DNA from: Ruegeria profundi
GTDB taxonomy: Bacteria > Pseudomonadota > Alphaproteobacteria > Rhodobacterales > Rhodobacteraceae
Length of the DNA: 64,000 bases
Assembly (NCBI RefSeq): GCF_001507545.1
Contig: NZ_LQBP01000005.1
Span: 186,001 to 250,000 of the forward strand
Direction of reading: 5' to 3'
Both the position numbers and the translations under genes were made by a program. Shown piece after piece: positions 37,475 through 46,318 of the stretch. The notes beneath the pieces were generated by a model. That model did no database searches and was not told the DNA's origin. It worked only from the letters and a program-made list of their open reading frames with translations. The stretch's first letter is position 1. Each line of letters begins with the position of its first letter.

Positions 37475-38364
37475 TGCGCCGCGCGTTTCTGATCGCCGTT
37501 CCGTATGTCTGGTTGCTGGCGCTATTTCTGGTGCCGTTCTTCATCGTTCTGAAGATATCGCTGTCAGATACCGAGCTGGCCATCCCGCCATACACTCCGA
37601 CACTGGACCTGTCGCAGGGCTGGGCCGGGATCAAAGACTTCTTCAGTCAGTTGGATTTTGAGAATTTCGTCTGGCTGACCGAGGACGATCTTTACTGGAA
37701 AGCCTATCTTTCCAGTGTCCAGATTGCGGTTATCTCAACCGTGCTGACCTTGCTGGTGGGGTATCCGATCGCCTACGGCATGGCCCGCGCACCTGTGGAG
37801 TGGCGGCCGACGCTGATGATGCTTGTGATTTTGCCATTCTGGACCTCGTTCCTGATCCGCGTTTACGCTTGGATGGGCATCCTGTCGAACGAAGGTTACC
37901 TGAACCAGTTCCTGCTGTGGACGGGCATCATCTCGACCCCGCTGACCATTCTGAACACCAATACAGCCGTGTATATCGGCATCGTCTACACCTATTTGCC
38001 CTTCATGATCCTGCCGATCTATTCCTCGCTTGAAAGGATGGACGAATCCCTGATCGAAGCCGCCGAGGATTTGGGCTGTTCGCGTTTGCAGGCGTTCTGG
38101 CTGGTGACGATCCCGTTGTCGCGCCCTGGCATTATCGCTGGGTGCTTCCTTGTCATGATCCCGGTGATTGGTGAGTTTGTTATCCCCTCACTTCTGGGTG
38201 GGTCTGGCACGCTGATGATCGGTAAGGTGCTGTGGGAGGAATTCTTCTCGAACCGCGACTGGCCGGTTGCCAGCGCCGTGGCGGTTGTTTTGCTGCTGAT
38301 CCTCGTGGTGCCGATCGTGCTGTTCCAGCGCAACCAGCAAAAACAGGCGGAGGCGGAAAAATGA
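37474..38364 (+). CDS. potH: Polyamine ABC transporter permease
   Basis: A 296-aa inner-membrane permease with about six TM segments and the cytoplasmic coupling (EAA) loop ESLIEAAEDLGCSRLQAFWLVTIPLSRPGI, given here only to mark its location near residues 190-219. The ATG at 37474 overlaps the potG stop. Forms the transport channel with PotI. Confidence 0.93.
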   Translation: MRRAFLIAVPYVWLLALFLVPFFIVLKISLSDTELAIPPYTPTLDLSQGWAGIKDFFSQLDFENFVWLTEDDLYWKAYLSSVQIAVISTVLTLLVGYPIAYGMARAPVEWRPTLMMLVILPFWTSFLIRVYAWMGILSNEGYLNQFLLWTGIISTPLTILNTNTAVYIGIVYTYLPFMILPIYSSLERMDESLIEAAEDLGCSRLQAFWLVTIPLSRPGIIAGCFLVMIPVIGEFVIPSLLGGSGTLMIGKVLWEEFFSNRDWPVASAVAVVLLLILVVPIVLFQRNQQKQAEAEK

Positions 38365-39179
38365 GCAGGTTAAGCTGGTTTAACACAGTCTCGCTTACGC
38401 TGGGGTTTGCGTTCCTGTACATCCCGATGATCATACTGATTATCTTCAGTTTCAACGAAAGCAAACTGGTTACGGTCTGGGCCGGGTTCTCGACCAAATG
38501 GTACGGCGCGGTGGTCCAGAACGAGGCGTTTTTGGATGCCGCCTGGGTGACTGTGCGCGTTGCCGTGGTCTCATCGACTCTGGCGACGATCCTGGGTACC
38601 GCGGCGGCCTATGTGCTGGTGCGTGGCGGGCGATTCTTTGGCCGTACTCTGTTCTCGGGCATGATCTATGCGCCGCTGGTGATGCCCGAGGTGATCACCG
38701 GCCTGTCGCTGCTGCTGCTGTTTATCGGTATCGGCTTGGATCGGGGTATTGTTACCATCGTTCTGGCGCATACGACCTTTTCGATGTGTTTTGTCTCGGT
38801 CGTGGTGTCGTCGCGTCTGGTGACTTTCGATCAGTCGCTGGAAGAAGCAGCGCTGGACTTGGGGTGCTCTCCGGCGCAGGCCTTCCGGCTTGTGACCCTG
38901 CCGATCATCGCGCCTGCGGTGATTTCCGGATGGTTGCTGGCGTTTACTTTGTCGCTTGACGATCTGGTGATCGCATCCTTTACCTCGGGCCCGTCAGCCA
39001 CGACCCTGCCGATCAAGATTTTTTCGGCCGTACGTTTGGGCGTCAGCCCTGAAATCAACGCGCTGTCCACAATCATGATCGCGGTCGTCACGGTTGGCGT
39101 CATCACCGCGTCGCTGGTGACTAAGCGCGCGATGGTCCGGCAGAAGCAGGATGAGTTGGCCGCTGCGAAAACGGAATGA
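38361..39179 (+). CDS. potI: Polyamine ABC transporter permease
   Basis: A 272-aa permease with about six TM segments. It starts MSRLSWFNTVSLTLGFAF and has the second EAA loop (SLEEAALDLGCSPAQAF, about 155-171). Overlaps both potH (ATGA) and the downstream oxidase gene by 4 nt, so the pot genes and puuB-like gene are translated from one message. Confidence 0.93.
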   Translation: MSRLSWFNTVSLTLGFAFLYIPMIILIIFSFNESKLVTVWAGFSTKWYGAVVQNEAFLDAAWVTVRVAVVSSTLATILGTAAAYVLVRGGRFFGRTLFSGMIYAPLVMPEVITGLSLLLLFIGIGLDRGIVTIVLAHTTFSMCFVSVVVSSRLVTFDQSLEEAALDLGCSPAQAFRLVTLPIIAPAVISGWLLAFTLSLDDLVIASFTSGPSATTLPIKIFSAVRLGVSPEINALSTIMIAVVTVGVITASLVTKRAMVRQKQDELAAAKTE

Positions 39180-40477
39180 AACGGCTATTCCCGACCTACA
39201 CTTACGGACCCGGTCCGCGGACCAACTGCTGGTGGGATGAAACCATTGCCAGCCCGGACTGGCCAGTTTTGCAGGGCGATTTGAACACGGATGTCGCGAT
39301 TGTCGGGGGCGGCTATACCGGCCTGTCTGCCGCGCTGCATCTTGCCGAGGCTGGAATACGCGTAGCAGTGCTTGAGGCCGAGACGCCAGGCTGGGGCGCA
39401 TCGGGGCGAAATGGCGGGTTTTGTTGTTTGGGAGGCTCGAAACTCAGCCAGGCCGCAATGGTTCGCCAGTTTGGAGAGGGTGCCGCGCAGCGCTATGCGC
39501 AGGCTGAAAAAGACGCAGTTCACCTTGTCGCGGATCTTTTGAGCGGTCACGCCATTGACGCGGATGTGCATTCGGCAGGGGAAACCCAACTGGCCCACAC
39601 GCCCCGCGCGATGGACTCGTTGCGAAAACAGGCCGAGGCGTCAGGCACCCTTCACGAAGCAAGTGACCTGCCTGCGCTTGGCTTCGGGGGCGGGTTTCAT
39701 GGCGGATACACCAACCCGGTCGGCTTTGCTCTGAACCCTAGAAAGTATCTTTTTGGTCTTGCGGGGGCGGCTCGTTCATTGGGGGCTGATCTGTTTGGCA
39801 ACACCGCGGTTCACAGACTCCGTAAAACGCAATCCGGGTTTGACCTTGGCACGAACAACGGCCGAGTTACGGCGCGTAGTGTTTTGATCTGCACCAATGG
39901 ATATTCCAGCGAGGATGTGCCGCCCTGGATGTCGGGCCGCTATATGCCTGCTCAGTCCACAGTTCTGGTTACCCGCCCGCTGACGGAGCCCGAATTGCAC
40001 GCACAAGGCTGGACCACGGATCAGATGGCCTACGACACCCGGCATTTACTGCACTACTTTCGGCTGATGCCCGACCGAAGATTTCTGTTCGGAATGCGCG
40101 GCGGTTTGCACTCGTCCCCGCGGGCTGAGGGAGCGATTCGGCAAAAGGCTGTCCGGGACTTCCGGCGAATGTTCCCGGCGTGGGGTGGGGTCGAGGTCAC
40201 TCATATGTGGTCCGGTATGGTTTGCCTGTCGCGAGGTCTGACACCTTTTGTTGGCGAAGTGCCGGGTCAGCCCGGCCTGTTCGCGGGTTTTGCCTATCAT
40301 GGGAATGGGGTGGCAATGGGGAGCTATTGTGGACGTGCGCTGGCTCGGCTTGTTTTGGGGCAGGCAGATGACCTACCCGACCCGATGACGCGCATCCCTG
40401 CTCGTTTTCCCCTTGGCCGCTGGCGGCGCGCTCTGATGCCGCCCGCTTATGCGATGATGGCCGTTTTAGATTGGTGA
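39176..40477 (+). CDS. puuB: PuuB-like gamma-glutamylputrescine oxidoreductase
   Basis: FAD-dependent amine oxidase of 433 aa (DAO family). The dinucleotide-binding fold is at DVAIVGGGYTGLSAALHLAE (39-58) and the DAO motif WGASGRNGGF follows at about 73-82. In the Puu route this enzyme oxidises gamma-glutamylputrescine to the aldehyde with H2O2. Placement directly after potI supports polyamine breakdown, but no puuA (glutamylating ligase) is in the window, so another polyamine or amine substrate is possible. Its 3' end overlaps the convergent kinase-like gene by 12 nt. Confidence 0.8.
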   Translation: MKRLFPTYTYGPGPRTNCWWDETIASPDWPVLQGDLNTDVAIVGGGYTGLSAALHLAEAGIRVAVLEAETPGWGASGRNGGFCCLGGSKLSQAAMVRQFGEGAAQRYAQAEKDAVHLVADLLSGHAIDADVHSAGETQLAHTPRAMDSLRKQAEASGTLHEASDLPALGFGGGFHGGYTNPVGFALNPRKYLFGLAGAARSLGADLFGNTAVHRLRKTQSGFDLGTNNGRVTARSVLICTNGYSSEDVPPWMSGRYMPAQSTVLVTRPLTEPELHAQGWTTDQMAYDTRHLLHYFRLMPDRRFLFGMRGGLHSSPRAEGAIRQKAVRDFRRMFPAWGGVEVTHMWSGMVCLSRGLTPFVGEVPGQPGLFAGFAYHGNGVAMGSYCGRALARLVLGQADDLPDPMTRIPARFPLGRWRRALMPPAYAMMAVLDW

Positions 40478-41347
40478 AGATGACAGAGTGGCGCGTTCCA
40501 GCTCTAAGCCTACTGCGTAGTCCGAAGCACCGTTTTCAATTCGCCAAAGGCAATAGGCTGCCATCCGCCACGCGTACCAGCGGCGAAGCGATTTGTACCG
40601 TTCCACCGTGTCGGCACAGCCATAGGCAGAGAGGAACAGGCTTTCCTCTGCAGTGGTCAAGGCTTTGCCCCGGTACAGGTGCTGCATGGCAGGCGACAGG
40701 AACAGCGCAAGGTCCTCACACGGATCACCCTGCGCGGGGCATTGCCAGTCAATAAGGGTCAAACCCGAGGGCGCCACCAGAATGTTCCCTGCAACCGGGT
40801 CGCCATGTATCAGGCAGGTGTGGTGGGTCGGCGGAATATAATCGTCGGGCCGTAGCGCCTCTAGCTTTTGCCGCATGCCAGATCTGCACCGATCAAGAAT
40901 GCTCTGCCCGTGGCGGGCCAGGTCCATACTGCCATTACACCCCTTGGGTGCTTGTATCTGCAGATCAAACTGATGCAGTTTGCCCAACAGCTCTGCCACT
41001 GGCGCAACGCCCTCACGCCACGGGGACCCCGGTGCGTGGTCGTAAAAGACCCAGCGGTCATCTTGGTGCAGGCCAGTCGCGCGCAGGCGGGGCACAAACC
41101 CGGTCGGTTCCAAAAAAGTAAGGCACTGCGCCTCGAGTTCGCCGTCGTTGCGAAACAGCGGGTTGCGCAGGCCGGCGCGGTAGAGTTTCAGGACCCTACC
41201 GCCGTTTTCGTCGATTACCTTCCAAACCTGATTGGTACGTCCGCCATACATGGCCTGGAATTGCGTTTCCGCAGCTATCAGGCCTTGATCGCGCAGTTGC
41301 GCAACCAGTTGGATTGGAGGGCTGTTCGGGTCAGGCAGGGGGATCAC
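40466..41347 (-). CDS. APH/choline kinase-like phosphotransferase
   Basis: A 293-aa kinase-fold protein with the catalytic loop LIHGDPVAGNILV (Asp and Asn positions present) and the metal Asp in TLIDWQCPAQGDP. Similar to choline/ethanolamine or thiamine kinases and aminoglycoside-type phosphotransferases; the substrate is unknown. No ATG fits; GTG 41347 is used, TTG 41350 being the alternative. Convergent with the puuB-like gene and tail-to-head with flgD. Confidence 0.75.
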   Translation of the reverse strand: MIPLPDPNSPPIQLVAQLRDQGLIAAETQFQAMYGGRTNQVWKVIDENGGRVLKLYRAGLRNPLFRNDGELEAQCLTFLEPTGFVPRLRATGLHQDDRWVFYDHAPGSPWREGVAPVAELLGKLHQFDLQIQAPKGCNGSMDLARHGQSILDRCRSGMRQKLEALRPDDYIPPTHHTCLIHGDPVAGNILVAPSGLTLIDWQCPAQGDPCEDLALFLSPAMQHLYRGKALTTAEESLFLSAYGCADTVERYKSLRRWYAWRMAAYCLWRIENGASDYAVGLELERATLSSSPI

Positions 41348-41408
41348 CAAGACGATAAGCGAGTCGCATGTCGCACTGGTGTGGCCTGTCCCGGCCAGTA
41401 GATCAAGC

Positions 41409-42065
41409 TCAGGTGCTTACCAAAGTCACCATCCAGACCGGAACGGACTGCCCGTTGTCCAGTGTCAGCGAAACCGTCCCATCCGCGGCCTGCGCTTCGA
41501 CCACCTTGCTGAAAGGTGAAACTGACAGCGTCGATATCAATTCATCCTCATAGTAGCTTTCCAGCGTAGCCGAATAGCTGCCCGGAGGAAGAGGACTTCC
41601 ATCGCTTGCGATTCCGTCCCAGGTGAATTCAGACTGGGTCACGGGAATGGATACCCGATCAACCTCGGTTCCTTCACTGTCTACGATCACCATCTCGGCG
41701 CTGTCTGCCTCTGCTGCGGCCTGTCCATGCATGGTCACCGGATCACCATCAAACTGGAACGAGGTTGTCTGAACAGACATGCCGACCCAATTTGCAAGTT
41801 CGTCGAGTTTTACGCTGCCCAAAGTCAGCGCCAGTTCTGACAGGCGATCATTGGTTTGCACCTGCTGTTCCACCATCGAGAACTGAGCCAATTGCGAGGC
41901 ATATTCAGCAGACCCAATCGGTTCCAACGGATCCTGATTCTGCGCCTGTGTCGTCATCAACAACAGGAACGTGTCGAAATCCGACGCGATTGAGGACGTT
42001 CTGGATTGGGATGCGGACGTGACCTGCGTGTTGGTCTGGGTTGTGGCTTGTGTTGGGTTGATCAT
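41409..42065 (-). CDS. flgD: Flagellar hook-capping protein
   Basis: A 218-aa scaffold protein for hook assembly. The N-terminal FlgD motif FDTFLLLMTTQAQNQDPLEP is at about 30-49, followed by the SAEYASQLAQFSMVEQQ block; the C-terminal half is an FN3-like FlgD Ig domain (WDGIASDGSPLPPGSY). The ATG at 42065 lies just 2 nt beyond the fliK stop, suggesting coupling; a TTG at 42071 would add two residues. Confidence 0.9.
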   Translation of the reverse strand: MINPTQATTQTNTQVTSASQSRTSSIASDFDTFLLLMTTQAQNQDPLEPIGSAEYASQLAQFSMVEQQVQTNDRLSELALTLGSVKLDELANWVGMSVQTTSFQFDGDPVTMHGQAAAEADSAEMVIVDSEGTEVDRVSIPVTQSEFTWDGIASDGSPLPPGSYSATLESYYEDELISTLSVSPFSKVVEAQAADGTVSLTLDNGQSVPVWMVTLVST

Positions 42066-42067
42066 GG

Positions 42068-43303
42068 TCAAAGCCTCATGTCGATTCGGCCTTCAGGGCC
42101 TAATTTTGGAGCGGCTGGTGCAGCCTCGGTGATCTGTTCGGGCTGTGTGTCCGAAAACCCTGCGCCTTCGCCTGTATCAGAGTCGCTGTGCTGTGACCCT
42201 GCAGATGTCCCAAGGTCAAAAGACAGGTTGCCGAACCCGAAGTTCTGGAATTCTGCCTCAAGAACCGAAAGGTGGCGGCGCATCATGTCCAGCGTCTCTG
42301 GACGTTCGGCTGAGATCGTCATGTGCAGACCGTCTTCGCGACCGTTCAAGACAATCGAAACGCGCCCCAACTCTTCAGGGTTCAAGGCGACTTCGATCAT
42401 TCCGGGCTGCCCCCGGGCAGAAACGACGGTTGCCATTTGGTTGGCGACTGCGCGCGCCGTTTCAGCCCGTGCCGTTGCCGTCGTCGTCGTTTGCGTCATG
42501 GGGCTAGAATCGCGTGATGAAGAAAGCGTTGTGGCCTCCCTGCTGAGCGGGATGTCTTCAATCTCGGTTGTCGGGTTCGCCTCGGGTTGAAGGGTTTGAG
42601 TGTCGGCGGCGAAAAGCTGTATCTGGACAGGCGTCGGCGGCGTGCGGCTGGGTTTTACTGCCTCCGGGCGACTAGCCTGCGGCACGGCCCGGGTGGCAGG
42701 TGCCTCTTTTTCAGGCCGGGGAGGGGTTGGAAGGTCAGGCGTTCCATCAGGGTGAGCATCTGGTGTCGCCAACCCCACGGGGACGCCATTTGGCCGAGCT
42801 ACGACCTGTGGCGTTTTTTTCGGAGGGACCGACGCAAAAATCAGGGCCTGAACGGTCGGTGCAACTTCGGCCTGCGTTGGGCGCGGCTGTGATCGCACCG
42901 TTTCACTCTGCACGATTACCGGCTGCTTGGAGGCGGACACCTCAGCTTCAACAACGACAGCCGGGGCCGCTACAATTGGCTTTTCAACCTGCCTTTTGAC
43001 GGTCGGATTCTCAGCTATTTCAGCCGCAGCAGGGCGTATTTCGGTGGGCGGCTGATCCTGCGGCTCAATTGGTAAAGGCGCGACCTCACCATCGACAACG
43101 ATGATTTCCGAGTCCGGTGCCAAATCGGGATTCTGAATCGCAGGTTCACCCGTATTTTGTTCGTTTGGCTGCGCGTCGGCCTCTTGATCCATGACCGTTT
43201 GAAATGACTCGGCGCCCTTGGTGTTGCTTGCGTCTTTCGCGGCAGCCGCAGGTTTCATGGCGCCGCCCGACGCAGGCATCAGTGCTGAAATAGGGTTGGG
43301 CAT
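42068..43303 (-). CDS. fliK: Flagellar hook-length control protein
   Basis: A 411-aa FliK-type protein: a long low-complexity, Pro/Glu/Ala-rich N-terminal region (to about 270), then the conserved C-terminal domain with IEVALNPEELGRVSIVLNG (about 300-318), which contacts FlhB to switch export from hook to filament. The region between is poorly conserved, as usual in the family. Upstream of flgD in one leftward unit; divergent from flgJ. Confidence 0.88.
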   Translation of the reverse strand: MPNPISALMPASGGAMKPAAAAKDASNTKGAESFQTVMDQEADAQPNEQNTGEPAIQNPDLAPDSEIIVVDGEVAPLPIEPQDQPPTEIRPAAAEIAENPTVKRQVEKPIVAAPAVVVEAEVSASKQPVIVQSETVRSQPRPTQAEVAPTVQALIFASVPPKKTPQVVARPNGVPVGLATPDAHPDGTPDLPTPPRPEKEAPATRAVPQASRPEAVKPSRTPPTPVQIQLFAADTQTLQPEANPTTEIEDIPLSREATTLSSSRDSSPMTQTTTTATARAETARAVANQMATVVSARGQPGMIEVALNPEELGRVSIVLNGREDGLHMTISAERPETLDMMRRHLSVLEAEFQNFGFGNLSFDLGTSAGSQHSDSDTGEGAGFSDTQPEQITEAAPAAPKLGPEGRIDMRL

Positions 43304-43414
43304 TTTGCTCCGACTCCGTTTGTGTGACCAGCAACCTGCCCGCAGGAAGTTACGTTTATTTTAACCGCTTTCGCCTTTGATCAAGAAAGTTCGATGTAAA
43401 TTTCGGAGAATATA

Positions 43415-43696
43415 ATGAAGATTTCTGGAACCCTGCCTGGCTCCCATCCCCCAACCACAGCCGAGAAATTGCAAGCTGCCGCTGTCGAGCTTGAGGCGGC
43501 ATTCCTGGCTGAAATGCTCAAGTCCTCTGGATTGGGTGAGACACATGATTCCTTTGGTGGCGGTGCCGGCGAGGAACAGTTTTCGTCGTTCCTTATACAG
43601 CATCAGGCGCGCACGCTGGCTGAGGCTGGTGGTGTTGGGCTGTCCGAGATTCTGTTCCAATCCATGATGGAGAAAACAAATGCCGACCAATACTGA
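43415..43696 (+). CDS. FlgJ-like rod-binding protein (muramidase domain absent)
   Basis: A 93-aa protein matching only the N-terminal rod-binding domain of FlgJ: LQAAAVELEAAFLAEMLKSS, then GGGAGEEQFSSFLIQHQARTLAEAGGVGLSE. It would cap the growing rod. The peptidoglycan hydrolase half found in gamma-proteobacteria is missing, as in other alphaproteobacteria. Ribosome-binding site GGAG 8 nt upstream. It overlaps the next gene by 17 nt. Confidence 0.85.
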   Translation: MKISGTLPGSHPPTTAEKLQAAAVELEAAFLAEMLKSSGLGETHDSFGGGAGEEQFSSFLIQHQARTLAEAGGVGLSEILFQSMMEKTNADQY

Positions 43697-44039
43697 TACC
43701 GACCTGATCCGCTCGCTTGAAGATGTGCTGGACCTTGAACGCACCGCGCTTGTCGATGGTGATCTGAACAGACTGAACCAGGTGGTACCGGAAAAAGAAA
43801 AACTGATTGATACGATCAATGAACTTCAGGTCTTTGAAAGCGCCGAGTTGATTCGGTTGCAGAAAAAGGTCGAACGGAACCAGCTGTTGCTCAACAGCGC
43901 CGCCGAAGGGATTCGCGCCGTGGCCGACCGCATGGCTGAACTGCGTCGCGTTCGGCAAGAGTTCACCACCTATGGCGCGGACGGGCAGCGCAACGGGTTC
44001 GCTGTGCGTCGCAATCCAAAGCTTGAGAAGCGAGCATAG
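43680..44039 (+). CDS. FlgN-like flagellar export chaperone
   Basis: A 119-aa all-helical, charged protein with FlgN-like layout: SLEDVLDLERTALVDGDLNRLNQVVPEKEKLIDTIN-type first helices, then a long coiled stretch. FlgN chaperones hook-filament junction proteins FlgK/FlgL. Identification rests on length, helical pattern and flagellar context. Overlaps the flgJ-like gene by 17 nt. Confidence 0.7.
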   Translation: MPTNTDTDLIRSLEDVLDLERTALVDGDLNRLNQVVPEKEKLIDTINELQVFESAELIRLQKKVERNQLLLNSAAEGIRAVADRMAELRRVRQEFTTYGADGQRNGFAVRRNPKLEKRA

Positions 44040-44247
44040 GTACGGGTTTGATTCAAATCCAAAATTTTTGACCGAGGGGCTTTAGCACTCCGTTAGGAGG
44101 TAACGGGCAAAGGTGGTCCTGCACCTGATACAACAGGTGGCGCGAACAGCCCGACGGCGGATCGCATCGCTCAGAACGACGTCAAAGCCCGCTTACGGTG
44201 CGGGGTAAGCATGGGCGCAAAGTGCCCGAACACAAAGGAAGAAAGCT
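44040..44247 (+). promoter_or_regulatory. Structured flagellin mRNA leader
   Basis: The 208 nt before fliC can form consecutive hairpins: CACCTG/CAGGTG (44122-44139), GCTTAC/GTAAGC (44191-44210) and GGGCGC/GTGCCC (44213-44227). The ribosome-binding site AAGGAAGAAAG is right after the last one. No open frame was found here. In Caulobacter FlbT acts on the flagellin 5' untranslated region; flbT lies 1.7 kb downstream. The transcription start is not known, so part of this may be promoter. Confidence 0.6.
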
Positions 44248-45465
44248 ATGTCCAGCATTCTGACAAACAATGGCGCAATGGTGGCGCTGCAAACCCTGAA
44301 AATGGTCAACAAGAATCTGGGGCAAACCCAGACCGCGATCGCAACTGGTAAGGATGTTGCAACCGCCAAAGACAATTCGGCAGTTTGGGCGATTTCCAAA
44401 GTTATGGAATCCGACGTCAAGAGCTTCAATGCGATCAAAGACAGCCTCGCACTGGGTGAATCGACTGTCGCGGTGGCTCGTAACGCGTCAGAAACCGTGA
44501 CTGACCTGTTGATCCAGGTGCAAGAGAAAGTCGTCGCGGCACAAGAGGATAACGTCGAACGGGATAAGATCAACGCCGATATTACCGCGCTGAAAGATCA
44601 GATTAATTCGGTTGTCGACGCGGCCCAGTTCAATGGCCTTAATCTGGTTAAAGGTGGCTCAGGCGCCAAGATTCTGGCTTCGCTGGATCGTGACAGTTCT
44701 GGTGGTGTGACACCGTCCTCTATCACCGTTTCGGCTGCGGATTTGTCTACTGGCGGTTACACTGCCGCTGACGTTTTCACCGGATCCGATGGTGTAACTA
44801 CGGATGTCGCTGACGCATTCGGCTTCGCCCTCGATGCGAATGGTGGTTCGACAGATGCCGGCAGCATTGTGATTGCTGATCCTGGCTCATTGTCTGCGGG
44901 TGATTCATTTACTATCCGGCTGGGTGACATCGAAGCAACCTATACGGTTAAGGCTGGCGACCTCGGTGCAGGCAGCGCACCTGAAGAACTCATCGCAGTC
45001 GGGTTGAAGTCCGCAATCGAAGCTTCTGGTGCGAACGTTACGGTCGCCTACGATCCGGGTTCGAACGCAGCGCAGCTTGACATCACCAATGACGGAGCAG
45101 ATTCGCTGCAAATCAGTGGCCAGTACGCCAACGCGGGCTCAGGCGGTTTAAGTGCGTTGTCTTCGATTTCCGTGACGTCGAAATCGGATGCAGCTGCAGC
45201 CTTGGGTACGATTTCGGGTCTTATTGACACTGCCATCGATGCGTCGGCTGCTTTTGGCTCGACCCAAAACCGGATCGAGACTCAGAAAGAGTTCATCTCG
45301 AACCTGAGTGACTCGTTCAAATCCGGTATCGGGTCGCTGGTCGATGCCAACTTGGAAGAGACATCGGCCCGCCTTCAGGCCCTGCAGGTGCAGCAGCAGT
45401 TGGCAACCCAGTCACTGTCGATCGCCAACCAGGCACCGCAGTCGATCCTGTCATTGTTCCGTTAA
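44248..45465 (+). CDS. fliC: Flagellin
   Basis: A 405-aa filament subunit. The conserved N-terminal D0/D1 (MSSILTNNGAMVALQTLKMVN, then SGKD-like ATGKDVATAKDNSAVWAIS) and C-terminal D1/D0 (LVDANLEETSARLQALQVQQQ with ending SILSLFR) flank a variable, Gly/Ser/Asp-rich middle of about 200 residues. No signal peptide; export is by the flagellar apparatus. Followed by flaF and flbT, the alphaproteobacterial arrangement. Confidence 0.96.
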   Translation: MSSILTNNGAMVALQTLKMVNKNLGQTQTAIATGKDVATAKDNSAVWAISKVMESDVKSFNAIKDSLALGESTVAVARNASETVTDLLIQVQEKVVAAQEDNVERDKINADITALKDQINSVVDAAQFNGLNLVKGGSGAKILASLDRDSSGGVTPSSITVSAADLSTGGYTAADVFTGSDGVTTDVADAFGFALDANGGSTDAGSIVIADPGSLSAGDSFTIRLGDIEATYTVKAGDLGAGSAPEELIAVGLKSAIEASGANVTVAYDPGSNAAQLDITNDGADSLQISGQYANAGSGGLSALSSISVTSKSDAAAALGTISGLIDTAIDASAAFGSTQNRIETQKEFISNLSDSFKSGIGSLVDANLEETSARLQALQVQQQLATQSLSIANQAPQSILSLFR

Positions 45466-45477
45466 TCTTCGCAGCCC

Positions 45478-45505
45478 GGTCGGGGCGCAACCACGCGCCC
45501 CGACC
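45478..45505. other. Perfect 11-bp hairpin between fliC and flaF
   Basis: GGTCGGGGCGC (45478-45488) pairs perfectly with GCGCCCCGACC (45495-45505) around a 6-nt loop. No T run follows, so it is a poor intrinsic terminator; it could protect the 3' end of fliC mRNA or mark a processing site. Confidence 0.7.
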
Positions 45506-45542
45506 CTGACCGCCAAAAGACGGCCTATTGGAAGGAATTCAA

Positions 45543-45917
45543 GTGACACCGCAAACTGTTGCCCAGCGCGCATATGCGCAGACCGCCGCCCCAACGCGTA
45601 CCCCACGCGATACCGAATTCGAAGCGATTTCAAGGATTACCCATCGGCTCAAGGCTGCGACCGCCCAGCGCAAAACCGACTATGCCGGGTTCGTTCAGGC
45701 ACTTCACGAAAACCGTCGCTTGTGGACGGTTTTGGCTACGGGTGTAATGGATTCCGACAACGCCCTTCCCGACGATCTGCGCGCGCGGATTTTCTATTTG
45801 GCAGAGTTCACGGAACAGCACAGCACCCAGATTCTGAGCAACAATGCAACCGTAGAACCTTTGCTTGAGATCAACATGGCCGTCCTGCGTGGCCTGCGGC
45901 AGATTGGTTTGACGTGA
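45543..45917 (+). CDS. flaF: Flagellar biosynthesis regulator FlaF
   Basis: A 124-aa helical protein needed for flagellin production or export in alphaproteobacteria, acting with or against FlbT. It has the family start with AQRAYAQTAAPTRTPRDTEFEAISRIT and the later NRRLWTVLATGVM. GTG 45543 is chosen as start: GGAAGGA is 6 nt upstream and the N-terminus aligns with relatives; the TTG at 45528 lies before that site. Its stop overlaps flbT (TGATG). Confidence 0.92.
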   Translation: MTPQTVAQRAYAQTAAPTRTPRDTEFEAISRITHRLKAATAQRKTDYAGFVQALHENRRLWTVLATGVMDSDNALPDDLRARIFYLAEFTEQHSTQILSNNATVEPLLEINMAVLRGLRQIGLT

Positions 45918-46318
45918 TGGCTGGGCTGGTTCTGAAACTGGCACCGAAAGAGAGGGTGCTAATCAACGGTGTGGTCGTGGAGAATGGCGACCGCCGCAGT
46001 CGGTTTTCGATAATGACGCCCGGGGCAAATGTCCTGCGTCTGCGTGATGCCATCCATCCTGATGAGGTGAATACCCCGGTTCGGCGGGTCTGTTATGCTG
46101 CCCAGCTTGTTCTATCCGGTGACATGGAGCCCGAACAGGCGCACCAACAGCTTTTGCGGCGTGTTGAGGAATTGAGTCAGGTTTTTACCGACCTGGACAG
46201 CCGTCAGGTGCTGTCTGAAGCCACCGAAGCATTGCTGGCCAAACAGTATTATAAATGCCTGAAATCGCTGCGCGCCCTGTTGCCGCGCGAAGAACGCCTG
46301 ATGGCGTATCAGCAATGA
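45917..46318 (+). CDS. flbT: Flagellin mRNA regulator FlbT
   Basis: A 133-aa protein with the FlbT N-terminus LVLKLAPKERVLINGVVVENGDRRSRF. In Caulobacter FlbT represses flagellin translation by acting on the mRNA leader; in other species it can activate. The ATG at 45917 overlaps the flaF stop; a GTG one codon upstream is possible. It ends overlapping the DUF1217 gene by 4 nt. Confidence 0.93.
   Translation: MAGLVLKLAPKERVLINGVVVENGDRRSRFSIMTPGANVLRLRDAIHPDEVNTPVRRVCYAAQLVLSGDMEPEQAHQQLLRRVEELSQVFTDLDSRQVLSEATEALLAKQYYKCLKSLRALLPREERLMAYQQ

Noticed and set aside
43376..43385. TTTGATCAAG before flgJ as another GntR operator
   Set aside because: It shares only the palindromic TTGATCAA core and not the AAT(C) flank, and flagellar genes are unlikely targets.
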